A stretch of 64,000 bases of DNA from Polychytrium aggregatum (Eukaryota > Chytridiomycota > Chytridiomycetes > Polychytriales). The stretch covers positions 62,001 to 126,000 of the forward strand of contig NW_026516249.1 of NCBI RefSeq assembly GCF_025602895.1, in the 5' to 3' direction. Below, piece by piece: positions 1-11,211 of the stretch. The translations under genes and the position numbers were made by a program. Position 1 is the stretch's first letter; each line of letters opens with the position of its first letter. The notes under the pieces were generated by a model. The model worked only from the letters and a program-made list of their open reading frames with translations, was not told where the DNA came from and did not search any database.

Positions 1-2430
1 TCCGCAGCAATACGGGCCGTGTGTCGTTCTATATCGAGGAAATAGAGAAGGATGTTCGAAGGTGACTCTGCCGCCCTCGCGCCCTACACGCAATCGCACA
101 GCCACAACCGCGCAACCGCACAACCGCACATACACACCGACAGTTGCTTTCCTCATAACGCGACACCCATCGATCTGCTAACGTTCACATCAACGATCGG
201 CCCTTGGCTTCCGTCGTGACAGGAGTCTCCCAGAACACCCTGCTTATCAGTCCAATATCGGCATAGACGCTTTGCGGAGGATTCTGACGACGTATTCGTG
301 GCGCAACCCCGCTGTGGGATATGCGCAGGCACTTAACATCATCACGGCGGTGCTACTCCTGCATTTAAAGGAGGAAGATGCTTTCTGGATGCTGTGTACG
401 TATCGGACTTTTAGATCGGAGGTATCCTGTCGGACGACAGTATGAGAGAACGCATCGGAGCTTTTGTGCTTGTCCTCGATCTGATCGGAGTGGGTCAGCG
501 CGCTTCGCATACTGATATGTAGAGCCACACACTTATCGGTGCACGACCTATGCTATGCAAAGGCACAATCGTCGAAAGTCTGCTCCCCGACCACTACTCA
601 AAAACACTCGTTGGGTCTGTTGTTGACCAAGAGGTTTTCACGTGGCTCGTGGAGCAGCATCTGCCTGCCGTCTCGGCACAAATTGGGCAACTGTATATGG
701 ATCTGTCAACGATATCGGTTCCTTGGTTTGTGTGTCTGTTTCTCAACTCGGTTTCGCTACGAATGGCTCCTACTTTCCTGGATGCCTTTTTTGTGGATGG
801 CCCAAAGTTTTTATTCTGGACGGCGCTCGCGATTCTCAAGCATAACGAAAAAGAGCTCATCCAGAGTGGAAGAGACGACGACATCTTCATTGGCGCCATT
901 CGTGGATTTTTCCAGAGGCTCTCTGGACCGGACTCCTCCCCTGGCGACACCAAGGCAAGCGGCTACCCGCTACTTGCTCAGATCTTGTCGCTGGCCTATG
1001 GCACCTTTGGTCCACTCATATCGACGGAGACAATCGAGGCCCTGCGAGCCAGATTCCGTCTCAAGGTTGTTCACCAAATGGAGGAGACCTCTCGCAAAAG
1101 CCAGGTTCGCAACCTGTGTGAGCAGGTGTCTCTCAAGTTCGACGAAGTCGCCATGATCTATGATGAGGTCCGTCGATTGGAATACAAGCACGAGGAAAAC
1201 CTCAATGACGGGCACTCGGAGGTGCTTGAACGGTCCCGAAGCCTGGAAAGCGAGATGCGCTCAGGCCTTATCCAGGCCGGTGGCTGGGGCATCCTCACGA
1301 ATGCGCTGTCACCCTCGACCGACACATCAGACAATGGGGGCTTTGGCTCGAAGGCGCTCACGCTCGTGGACTTCCGATCCATCTTCCGACTGGTGTCGCC
1401 TTGGCGATCGGGCGTGGCCATCGGCGACAGGGGCAAAGACGAGAAGCAAGTCGGTCTGGCCATATGCCTGATGGATCGCATTTTTCACTATTGCTCGATC
1501 CACCACAGCTTCCAGGGCAGTGACGACAAAAACGCCGGACTCAAGGTACCGCTCGTGGATCCAAGCAAAAAGTCCATGGCCTTCATTGTCGATCTTGCAA
1601 CGGTGGTGCACGTCCTCGATATTATTACAAAGCAACCACTTCATGCACGGCTTCGGTTCTTGTTTGATCTGCATGACGTGGACGGCGATTCGTTTCTGAG
1701 CGAACTGGAGCTCAAGGCCGTCATGGACAGTCTCCTGGAGATGTTTGACCAAAGTCGCCAAGAGCCAGTCCGCAGCAATGCTCCTGTGTCGCCGGTGTCG
1801 CGCGGTGACGAAGCTTACCTCGCGGCCGTGAGCTCGTTTCTCAATACCGCGCTCAAAATTGGCGGAGGCAAGAGCCAGAGCGAATCGACAGGAAGCAGCC
1901 TGCTCATGCCCTTGCACCAGCTCAAGAAGATGGAAAAATCAAGCAGTTACTATGGCGCGCCCAGCATCGACTCATCGGTGCTCTCTCTAGACCCGTCGAG
2001 CCGAGCCGAGGTAGCTTCATTGCGTAGTGTCGGTCCCGGACAGTCCTCCCTCTCAGGGCTCCGACCTGAGGCGACCGGCCCTTCTCGAACCATGGCTGAA
2101 GACTTGCGGGCAAAGCAGCAAACCGCGTCGCCTGTGCTCTCCCTGCCAAAGAGCAGCGGACGAGCCCGATCGGCATCGACATCTTCATCACACCTCTCCC
2201 GAACATCGACTGAAAAAAACACCCCGATGTCGGTCCGGACAGCCAGTAATTCCAAGAACGGCAACCACGTCGATGACAGCGCAGCCTTCAGGCTGTCATT
2301 CAACGAATTTCTGTTAGCGATTCTCTCTCAGAGCGTATTTGTCGAGTTTTTTGAGCGGATTTGGACGCTGGTGCGAGGACCCGACGGTTCCATGAAACTG
2401 AGCTGGAAGAGTGCAACCTTCGCGAAGTGA
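1..2430 (+). CDS. TBC-domain Rab GTPase-activating protein with EF-hand (Gyp2/TBC1D9-like), 5'-partial
   Basis: Three exons: 1-61 (runs in from the left edge), 223-395 and 563-2430, joined in phase; introns 62-222 and 396-562 (donor GTACGT). About 699 residues are visible. Exon 1 carries the TBC arginine-finger motif IEKDVRR and exon 2 the glutamine-finger motif GYAQ, both needed for dual-finger GTP hydrolysis on Rab GTPases. Exon 3 continues the TBC fold, then has an EF-hand-like loop ([12 protein letters not shown], near base 1677) in a helical region, a Ser-rich low-complexity stretch, and a conserved end with [14 protein letters not shown] followed by EF-hand is the layout of the fungal Gyp2 / animal TBC1D8-9 group, which also has N-terminal GRAM domains that would lie off the window. 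Predicted role: GAP for a Rab in vesicle traffic. The family is secure; the Rab partner is unknown. Confidence 0.9.
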
Positions 2431-3325
2431 AGTTGCAAACACCGTGTCGACCGACCACAGGCAACAACTCTGCTACAAACCACCCTCCCGAATACATGGC
2501 CAGGCTGTATATGATGACCAGTCATCTTTCGTGATACAATCAGTCCAGAAAAAAAAATGAGACAGTGTCCGTTTTCTTTGGAATCAGAGGCCTGAAGCCT
2601 GCTGAACCTCCGGCGACCCCAGGGGGCAGGCCGCGCGATTGCCTCCGGTCCTGGTTGCCAATCTCTTGGGCTTCGTTGGTTTCGGGAGCACGGCCTTGAA
2701 TACATCAGGTCGATCTCCTGTGGCGATGATCGACTGGCATTGACATCGTGATGCGGGAGTGCGGTGCATTCAAGCTTTGGACAGCTCCATGGGATACTCA
2801 ATATCGTGATAGTCGAGGGAACCGAATCCCTTGGCCTCCAGGCATTGTGAGCACATCGTTTGGTCATGGCGGGCGATGTCGAGTGTGTATTCACGAGCCA
2901 GAAAGTGATACCTCTGGTTCAGAGCAGGGTGCCTGTTTCAAAATGGATACGCTCTAAACATGCTGGTGTTGCTATGATAATTTTCTGGACATAGTGGACA
3001 CAGCCAACCAATCGACCGGAGCACACGGGCAAGCCACCTTTGATCGGGTATTGTAATGCATGGGGGACAGCCAATCTTGGGGCGGACGTCGCACGCCGCC
3101 AAACGTCATCATCGAGAGGGATCACGGCCCCTCCTTGAGCCGTCGGATGGCTGGGAATCGGAGACTGCGTCGGCTATTTCTTGTGTTTTGACCAAGCAGC
3201 TCGTACGCTCGGGGAGCTCGTCCGTCCTCGACCGATTGCACTCTTCGGGCTATACGAATTGCCTCCTCCCGTCGTTACTTTATAGGCGTACTGTCGGCAG
3301 GTTAACCGCCCACAGAGCCATAGCC
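2431..3325. other. intergenic region between the TBC gene and CFAP61
   Basis: No convincing gene. It holds a run of eight A at about 2,549-2,556, the first copy of dispersed repeat family A, and the upstream region of CFAP61. No TATA box is obvious. Confidence 0.6.
2537..2865 (+). repeat. dispersed repeat family A, copy 1
   Basis: Diverged relative of 48,370-48,716 in the same orientation. Shared words in the same order include CCTGAAGCCT, GTCCTGGTTG, TCTCCTGTGGCGA, GATCGACTGGCATTGA, GAGTGCGGTGCATTC, GACAGCTCCATGG and CATTGTGAGCACA-like ends. No ORF, terminal repeat or target duplication was found. It could be an old SINE-like or MITE-like element, or a shared 3' flank. In this copy the GAGTGCGGTGCATTC unit occurs once. 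Confidence 0.6.
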
Positions 3326-6300
3326 ATGGACCTCCGCCGGGCCGAGCCCGCCGATGCCGTTGCAATCAACGAATTTATCCACAACGAAACAAAGAATGCC
3401 AAAGGCGACACTCTCGAGGACATCCTCAAAAAGCGCTACGGCACAGCCAATGCTGCGTGGCTTATGTAGAGTATTCAACCTGCGGCCATCGCTGTTTCGG
3501 GTGTCCGATCCTTTGCTTGGGGTGGGTGGGAAGCTTTGCCAGGGGAATGGATGCGAGGCTCCGAAGGCCGACCACACCATCGATTTCGCCGCCTCGTGCT
3601 CGCCTTCGTTCATGCTATTATTCTCACTTTTCAACCACCTTCCCATCGATTGCCTATATTCGGCCAGTGATGTGTCTCCATTCAGCATCATCGGTACTCA
3701 CAGAGAGACTGGTGCGTTCTGCGGGTTCATGGCGATCAACAATGGCCCTACTCTAGCCCACGATAGCGACATGGCACATGTTTTCCAGGAGACTAAATGG
3801 GACAACTGGACCGGAAGTGTTTTCGAAGCCAAGGACATTCATGTAGGTGTCTCTCTGATGCTTGGAGGCTCCAGTCCCCTTGCTCTGTTTGACCCGGGTA
3901 CAACGAGCCCACTCTTCGCTCCGCACCTGCTCACGCATTTTCGCCGCCCTCCATCCAGATTCACAATACAAAGTTTCTGTCCTTTTTTGTCGCCGAGCCC
4001 GAATGCGCCCTTGAGTTTCTGGATATGGCCCTTATCTCGGCCTTTGCCTGGTTACCGGAGCTCAAGAATATCTCGTACCTACTGCCGGACTTTTTGATTC
4101 TCTTTCCGCCCCTCTCGTTGCCACGGTATACTGCACCCGTGCTCGCTTCGGATGATCCCAGACTCTCGACCGCCAACTCGCTTGCCAAGGGGAAGAAGCC
4201 TTTCAAGAAACGCCGGCCCGGTCGGCGTAACCGGCGAGACCAGGGAAAATACTTTCTTGAGGTCCCCCTTAAGCCCAATGCGGACAGCAAATACTGTCTG
4301 TACAACTGTCTTCGGCGCGACATAGTCCCACTGCTCAAAGTCAGGAAAGCCATGGTCGAAGACTGCGATGATCTCGCTCCAATGTTTAAAAAACAGAACG
4401 TAAGTTAATATCAGTCGCAAAAGACCAGCGTGCGTTGAGGTCCTTGCTTAACAAGATCGCCGGGGCATTTCTTGGGGGTTGACGATCGTATATTAATATT
4501 AGGAAATAGAGAGAGTTTGGGACCGGTTTGTGGTCTGCTGGTGAGCTGGTGAGCTGGTGAGCTGGTGAGCTGGTGAGCTGGTGAGCTGGTGAGCTGCTGA
4601 GCTGCTAACATCCAAGTACATCGATTTATTCAAGCTCCTTAACGGCAGCCATGCTGACTACTACCTGGCGGAGCTACTCGAGTCCAAAACCGAATCCACC
4701 AAGACGTTGGTGGCAGAAGTGAGTTGTCGATTGCATATATATTGAACCCAAGGGCGCATTGGTCCTCACGAATCACATGTGGTGCTCTATGGATGGTTTC
4801 CTGGCCATGCTTTTGTCTCCAGCAAGATCTGACATTCGCTTCCAACCCTATCGACCTGGGGTCTATCACCGTGCTCGGACCGCAACCCACCATCATGGGC
4901 ATGCAGGCGGATGGAGAGATTGTCGGCTTCCTGAGCGCCACTTGCGACTTTGATCAACAAATACTTACCGACGTCTTCCAGATGGACAACTTTGACCAAC
5001 TCTGGAAAGGTATCCCCTATTTGGCGTTGCCGACGTTCGAATAGCTCGAATTGGCGTCTTGCATACGCCAGTACAGTTATCTGAACGTGACTTTCTCCGG
5101 CCTTTAGAGATTCAAGATACTATCCTTCCGGAGCTTCCAAAGGGGCGTAGCACTGCCACTATCGACCTCAACTTGACTTCACGCCCGTCCTCTGGGCGCG
5201 TTCGCGCTGATCACGATAATCATCCTGGATCGCCTTTGCCACCCACAGGCGAAAGCCAGGCAACGACTGGTGGTACCGCAACTGCAAATGCAGCATTGGC
5301 TGCTGCACAGGAAGCAGCGCAAATCAACGCCAGGCTGGCTGATCCTTTGACAGTCGGCAATATCATCTGCATCAACTTGTTTTACATCGAGCCTCCGTTT
5401 GCAAACCAGGCCATCGAGTTTATCAAGTTTGCGTTTTCTATGTTCCCGGAGCGGGATTACTGTGTCATCACCATCCCAACAACGGCGCCGGAGTTGACCT
5501 TACTCAAGAGTTTTGTATTCATCCCCCATCGATATGGGAAGATTGCTTCGTAAGGATGAGCACATGTGCTTGAGCGGCGAGAGGGTCTCATGTCCTGCAG
5601 GCTGACCAATGTCCTTTCAGCCATTGTTTATATATCGTCAGCCGCTATGGTATCGGCGACCCGGTGTCGGTTCGGCTTCCAGCCCAGGCCGATGTAACCC
5701 ACATCTATGGGCTACTGGAGGGCTTGCGCAACGAGTCCGAAGTGATTGCTGCCTTTGCCGAGTCCCTACAGAGTCCAGAAAAGAGTGCTGAGAAGGGCCA
5801 TGCCATAACTCGTGAGTTTTTGCTTCCTCCACTGAACAGATATCGACTGAGCAACAGCTGTATATGAATATTGTGTGGATCGGAGGATTGGCAAACGGCT
5901 GGTTCGTCACAGAGTCGCCCTCCTGCGATGGTCCACCCGCGCTGACAACGCTAGATCGCTGAGCTCATCCCATTCCCCAGGATTCAAATCCCTCTTGATC
6001 GAGAAAGCAAGCCAAGTGGTGGGCATACTTATCCTTGAAGAGTGCCTGGATCCGCGCGGCTACACCGATCAGTTTGATATCGAGGAGTACATTACCCTTG
6101 GCCACCACAGTTTGAAGGGTAGCCCAGTTCTTCTTCGTCACTTGGTTCTGAACCCGCTATTCGATCATACGGCAAGATTTGTGCTGGAGGTATGATGCAT
6201 CTCACGCTGTAGTACCACTTGCTGTTCAGTCAATGTTGAAGGAATTAATCTCGGAGAGACCGATCCATGAGGCATATTGCGTATGGATCTCTTGAGGTGC

Positions 6301-9300
6301 AGGGTTGGTTCGCTGTTTCCCAGCCATATCGAGCGTATTAGCAAAGACTATCGTTACTTACGAGTGCTTTTGATGGTATCTACCAAACTCTCGAATTCAA
6401 TAACACACAGGAAGCAATGAGGATCCTTGGTCTCACTTGCCTCTTGTATCCTGTGGATCGACGGAGCAAGCGGGATGCGGCTACGCGGCAAATGGCCATT
6501 CGAGAGTTCTGGCCGGTTCGGCGGAGAAGAGAGTAAGCGCTACCAACATCGCACTTGGCATTCCGAGTTCTTTTTGCATTACCTGAGATAAGTTTTCGAG
6601 GGCACGTCGCGCTCAAGCTGCCCCCCCCCTACTTGACCATTTGCAACAGGATCATCTACCCGGGAAATATTCGAGACGGAGAGCGCATGCCTGCTCCAAT
6701 CGAACACTGTATTCAATTGCTCTCAGCCCCGCTTCTCTACGAATCGAAGGTGAGCTAGTTGTCTGCGACCACTCGCCGTTTCTGACTAGGGTGTCAGTGG
6801 GTGCCGTCGACAATGCTTCTAGATGCCCCTCTCCCCCGATTGGACCTATTTCACTTTGGTCATGTACATACCAGAGCTACTACTTTCGACCCGAGCAGTG
6901 ACGTTCTGATACAGACTTATCGCGTTTATGATATTGAATATGGACATAAACAAGACCGCCATCAACTCCAGGATTGTCGTCATCGGTGGTTCCGACGTTG
7001 GTGTAGCATTCCTTGAGAGTCTGGTCTACGTGAGTACCTTTGACAATGCCAGAAGTTGGTCGACGGGAGGACTACGCTGTAATCTCTCAAGCTAATTGGT
7101 ATTCGATCGATCGAGCTCTCTGTCAAGTTGCTGGACAAGTGTGGATGCTATTGATGGGATACTGACCTTCTCGCGCATCATGGCGGTGCTACCCATCTTG
7201 AAACTCGTTAGTGTCCGCATATTTACTTCAGGAACGTCACTCTTGTATCAAATGACGGAATACCATCCCTCGAGAACAAAGGCATTTTTGCGAGCAACCG
7301 ATGTTACACCGGGCTGGAGTAAGTGTCTACCTGCTTTGCATATCATAATCGAACGCGCATCGAATTTCGGCAGATCCATCGGCTCCATCGGCTCTATGGG
7401 CCTTATGGACTCTATGGGCTCGATCATTTCGGATGATGCGTTCGTAGGCACGTTCAATTCTGCCACGCTGTTATATAATAGCGTCGTGTACGTCATCGGC
7501 CCAGATGCTTCATTCATCCATGACGAACTGAACTGACTGATTCGCTGTACAGGCTCGAGCAAATAGGACTCGAACACTACGTCAATATTATTCAAGGCTC
7601 GTGCTATGAGCTGGACAGGGTCCTCAAGCGGATCACCCTTCGGAACGGAATGACGCTGGCGTAGGCTTCTTATAAGTGCAAGCGTTTGATTTGATTTGAC
7701 TTGATTTGACTTGATTTGATTTGATTTGATTTGACTTGATTTGATGCGGATGTGTCTGTCGGTTCTTCCTGAGCCTTTGTTCTTGGCAAACCACGGAGAT
7801 TCTAAACGCGGCTCAATCACTCGCCTCATATCTAGATATGACTATTTGATCTTGACGCCGGGAATTCAATTCCAAGCGACCCAGATCTCAGAGAAATTTG
7901 CAATGCTCCACGGCGTGTATGAGGTCACTCCGCAGAATCTAGAAACCATCACAAAGGAAGTCGAGAAGCGTGGTGAAGGCACAGCTGTGATAGTGTAAGT
8001 TTGAGGACGCCTCGAGGCCAACCCATTTTTTCTTCCTCCGTATCCTCGGAGTTCCAAAAGGTACCGAGCAGCAAGCTGCTCGGACATCCAGTAATTATCA
8101 CCACCAGTATCACGGTCGCTTCAGGACCAACCACGTTCCTATACGGGAGCCGATTATTAACCCTCTGCTGGTTGATTGATAATCAGTTTCGGGAGGAACA
8201 TCCAAGCCTTCAGCACGATTGAGGGCAAGTATAAGCTGTGCTGGATACAAGCAAAAATGGCCGCAAGACTCTGTATATTTCTCGTACTTCGATTCGGTTG
8301 TCAGATTCTGAATGAATAGCTGCGCGCGCAGGTCTTTTGAAAAAATCAGTCAAACCAGAAGACGTACACTTTGTCGAGCCGCCATTGGAGCTCCCTGCAA
8401 GCTGCTTCAACAATGAGGCTGTTGATCAAAAGGCACGTTCCAGTCCGATCAAATGACGCGCGCAAACACTGATCTAACGCCATCTCCCTGATACATTGTC
8501 TCTTGTCGAGGCATCTAGGTGCAGTCCAAGATGGCAGAGCTTGGAATTCACATCTACCGAGGCTGGAGGCCGCTGAAATGGGAGTCCCAGCAGGCTTCGC
8601 TTTCTTCCCTGACAATTGCGGTAAATATACAATTGAGTGCTAGTGGGACAGTGTTGCTCGAGTGGCTGTCGACCCCCACGCCGATATTGTGCTTCAGCCG
8701 AGCAAGAGCGGATCTGCCTTCATGGAGGCGATCCAGCCTGGCCATGGTTGCGGACTGATATATCGGCCTCGCTTTCACTCTCTCACGCTGGCCCTTTGCG
8801 ATCTCAGAGCAAGGACGATAAAGAAGTACAGACGATAAACAACATAGCCATGTTTCTCTATGCCGATGAAAAGCTGGTCGATCCGGACACCTTTAAATCC
8901 ATCAATGACAGTTCGCTCGTATTTGACGGTCGACTTGTAATCGACAAATACTTTCGCACACAGGATCCATACATGTTTGTATTTTCAATTCGAATGAATC
9001 GGCGTATTTTGGCTTCAAGGACCGTTTCATGGCTGTGGAGATGAGCATAAACATCGACGACACCACCCGTGCTGATGCTAGCCTCCCTGGAAACCCCCCC
9101 CTTTCCTGAACAAGATATGCAGCTGGAAGCATAACAAAATATTCGAGCAAGTACCAGACAAAGTGGTCACACGCCCTCTACGATTCGCGGGAAGTCGGGT
9201 TCAAGTTGATGGAGACACTCTTGCCCTTGTTCGACTCGTCAGCGCCAATGCAGCCGATCGATGACGATTTGGACATCCTCCCGTTCACAGTCTCCAAGAA

Positions 9301-10347
9301 GGTGGAGGCTCGTCTTCCTGGTGGGTGTCGTGCCGCCAAGGCATGAGTACCAAGGCTATCTGTGGGCGCTTAAGGTCGAAACCGAGCACACCAACATGAT
9401 TGGTAACAACTTTTGATGGCGGATTGTGCCGACCAGGCGATTTGTATTACCTTCACTGCGACAAGCCCAGGCTCCAGAGTCACACTCTTGCATTCCGGTC
9501 GAAGCAAGGCGACTATGTGAGTCCTTCGCAGCCGAGCACTTGCCGCGCTGTCGCTTCTAGGTTGCAGACACGGCCACAGCTTCTGACTAAAGTGCTGCTG
9601 TCAGGGCCGGGATCTCGTGATTGATCAGCCCGGAAGCTATTTTCGAATCCACGTGTCGCCATCGGGGTACATTCATTCCCTCACTTATCTGGGAGTACCA
9701 GGGATTGCAAGCGATAATCTCCTGTGTCTGTATGGTCTCCACGAAAAGTACTTGAACAGACTGGTGGCACGGTTCGACGAAGGAGTCATCAAGGATTTTG
9801 TAAGGTGGGCATCGATCAACTCAATGCAGTACATGGGAGCTGTTGCGGGCCTGTCCCGAGGCTTTGGAACACAGACATTGCGGAGCGGCTGTGCGTGTAG
9901 GAGGAGATCTAGTCGGATTCCGATATCTTGAAAGCACTGACCGACGAACTGGCTCTCCAGCTTTCTTTCCGAACCATGGGCTTTGCCGATCTACTACGAC
10001 CGATTTGTAAATTTCTCGCGGGCGACGAGGCGGGCTCTGCTTCAAGACGAGCACGAACAAGACGAGGGCGCTCGGGCCCTAGTTGAAAAGATTCGGCACT
10101 TTGCTGCTCGGGACGACACGGTAGGCAAAATGCAGCAGTTCAGTGCACTCGCTTTCGAGTGGTCCGGCACTTGACCGTCATTGACATTCTTTCCTGCTGC
10201 TTTGGTGGCTGCTCTCGACCACAGCCCCTGCCTGAGAGCCAGCCCATCTTATACAAGATCTTTGACCACTCGAGTGTGCGGAAAAAATGGGACCAGGAGT
10301 CATTTGAGTATCTTCTATCGACAGGACTGTTCCGCTCGTATCCTTAG
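3326..10347 (+). CDS. CFAP61: cilia- and flagella-associated protein 61 (CFAP61)
   Basis: Multi-exon gene for a radial-spoke/calmodulin-associated axonemal protein needed for flagellar beating. Start ATG 3326 (context GCCATGG). Phase-checked exons: 3326-3465, 3668-3842, 3959-4399, 4617-4718, 4823-5009, 5072-5549, 5621-5811, 5981-6189, 6411-6532, 6650-6749 and about 6915-7029. Further coding blocks near 7232-7330, 7555-7662, 7840-7996, 8518-8590, 8845-8975, 9170-9330, 9600-9805 and 9975-10121 end in a last exon closing with TAA 10345-10347. Recognisable parts are the acetyltransferase-like N-terminal half (VRKAMVEDCDDLAPMF, EIVGFLS), the block FDIEEYITLGHHSLKGSPVL, the Rossmann-type segment SRIVVIGGSDVGVAFLESL, NDSSLVFDGRLVIDKYF, and RIHVSPSGYIHSLTYLGVPG with VARFDEGVIKD. 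Order and spacing follow animal CFAP61. The family is secure; exon borders between about 6,750 and 9,600 are not resolved. Its presence implies a motile flagellum. Confidence 0.9.
4536..4606 (+). repeat. 8-bp tandem array (GAGCTGGT)n in CFAP61 intron 3
   Basis: About eight to nine near-perfect copies of GAGCTGGT just upstream of the exon at 4617. Each unit junction reads GGTGAGC, resembling a 5' splice site. Confidence 0.9.
7685..7746 (+). repeat. TTGAT/TTGAC pentanucleotide array in a CFAP61 intron
   Basis: About twelve copies of TTGAT or TTGAC in a row, between the coding block ending near 7,662 and the one starting near 7,840. The unit fits a loose branch-point consensus YTNAY. Confidence 0.85.
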
Positions 10348-11211
10348 AAGGCTATGGATCGCGAATGCCGTGCCACCCAAACAGCCTTTAGTCCAGTGGA
10401 ACAGCATGTCCTGTTTGCTGTCGCTGATGTTGAAACGACCGACATGAGCTTGCCTCCATTCCTTTCCATTCTTCCGGGATCCTGAATACATTCGTGCTCG
10501 CTCAGTTGGCCGGACACCCTGTGGTCGAGCTGTGTCCTGCTTCAACTGAAGCGACGATGTGGTGCGATGGTGGATCAGATTCGATCGCTACACTAGATCT
10601 GGGAGACCTTGTTACCAAACCCCCCCCCAGAGGCAAGCGGTGTTGCTTTGAAGGAGATGACCATGAAAGGTGATCTTCCTTCAGCCATTGCCTGTTGCGT
10701 CGCTGTAGCACAGGTTGGATGGCCCCAAGTTTTACATACTGTGGCCGGTCCTCGGCACAACCAGCTCGTACGGAGCACTGCAGCCATACACGGATTGACC
10801 TTTGATGGTCGAGGTTGGTCTCCTGGACACCCCTGATGAGCAAGCACATCCATGGCCAGGGAGAGCGGATGCGGCGCTTGTTGGCCGATTGAGTTGGGTT
10901 GGGGCGATCATTGCGACAATGGCTTCGATGGCACTGCCGGCTCGCGATATCTTCAACTATATATCCGGCAACATATCTAACAACACATCTAACACCATCT
11001 CTAACTATATCTCCAATCCCGCCGCTGACGCACGACGAACACCATCCGGCACTGTACAACGTCGCGCGCCCGCTGCTCGCCCTGAGAGCGGGGAGCCTCC
11101 AGACAAATCTCCGTCCGCTCTTCGAGCGTCTCGTGCTCGGCTGCGACGGCTGTTCTGGTGCGTCCTGGTGCATCCCTGGCTGCGTGTCGTGGTGCGGCTG
11201 CTCGTTCAGCC
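10348..11211. other. intergenic region between CFAP61 and the seven-helix gene
   Basis: No convincing gene on either strand. Contains a run of nine C at 10,621-10,629 and an imperfect repeat of AACACATCTAAC-like units at about 10,953-11,016. Promoter and 5' end of the gene starting at 11,212 are expected here. Confidence 0.5.

Noticed and set aside
5979-5995. GGATTCAAATCC, a tRNA B-box-like word
   Set aside because: It lies in a CFAP61 exon, with no cloverleaf or A-box around it.
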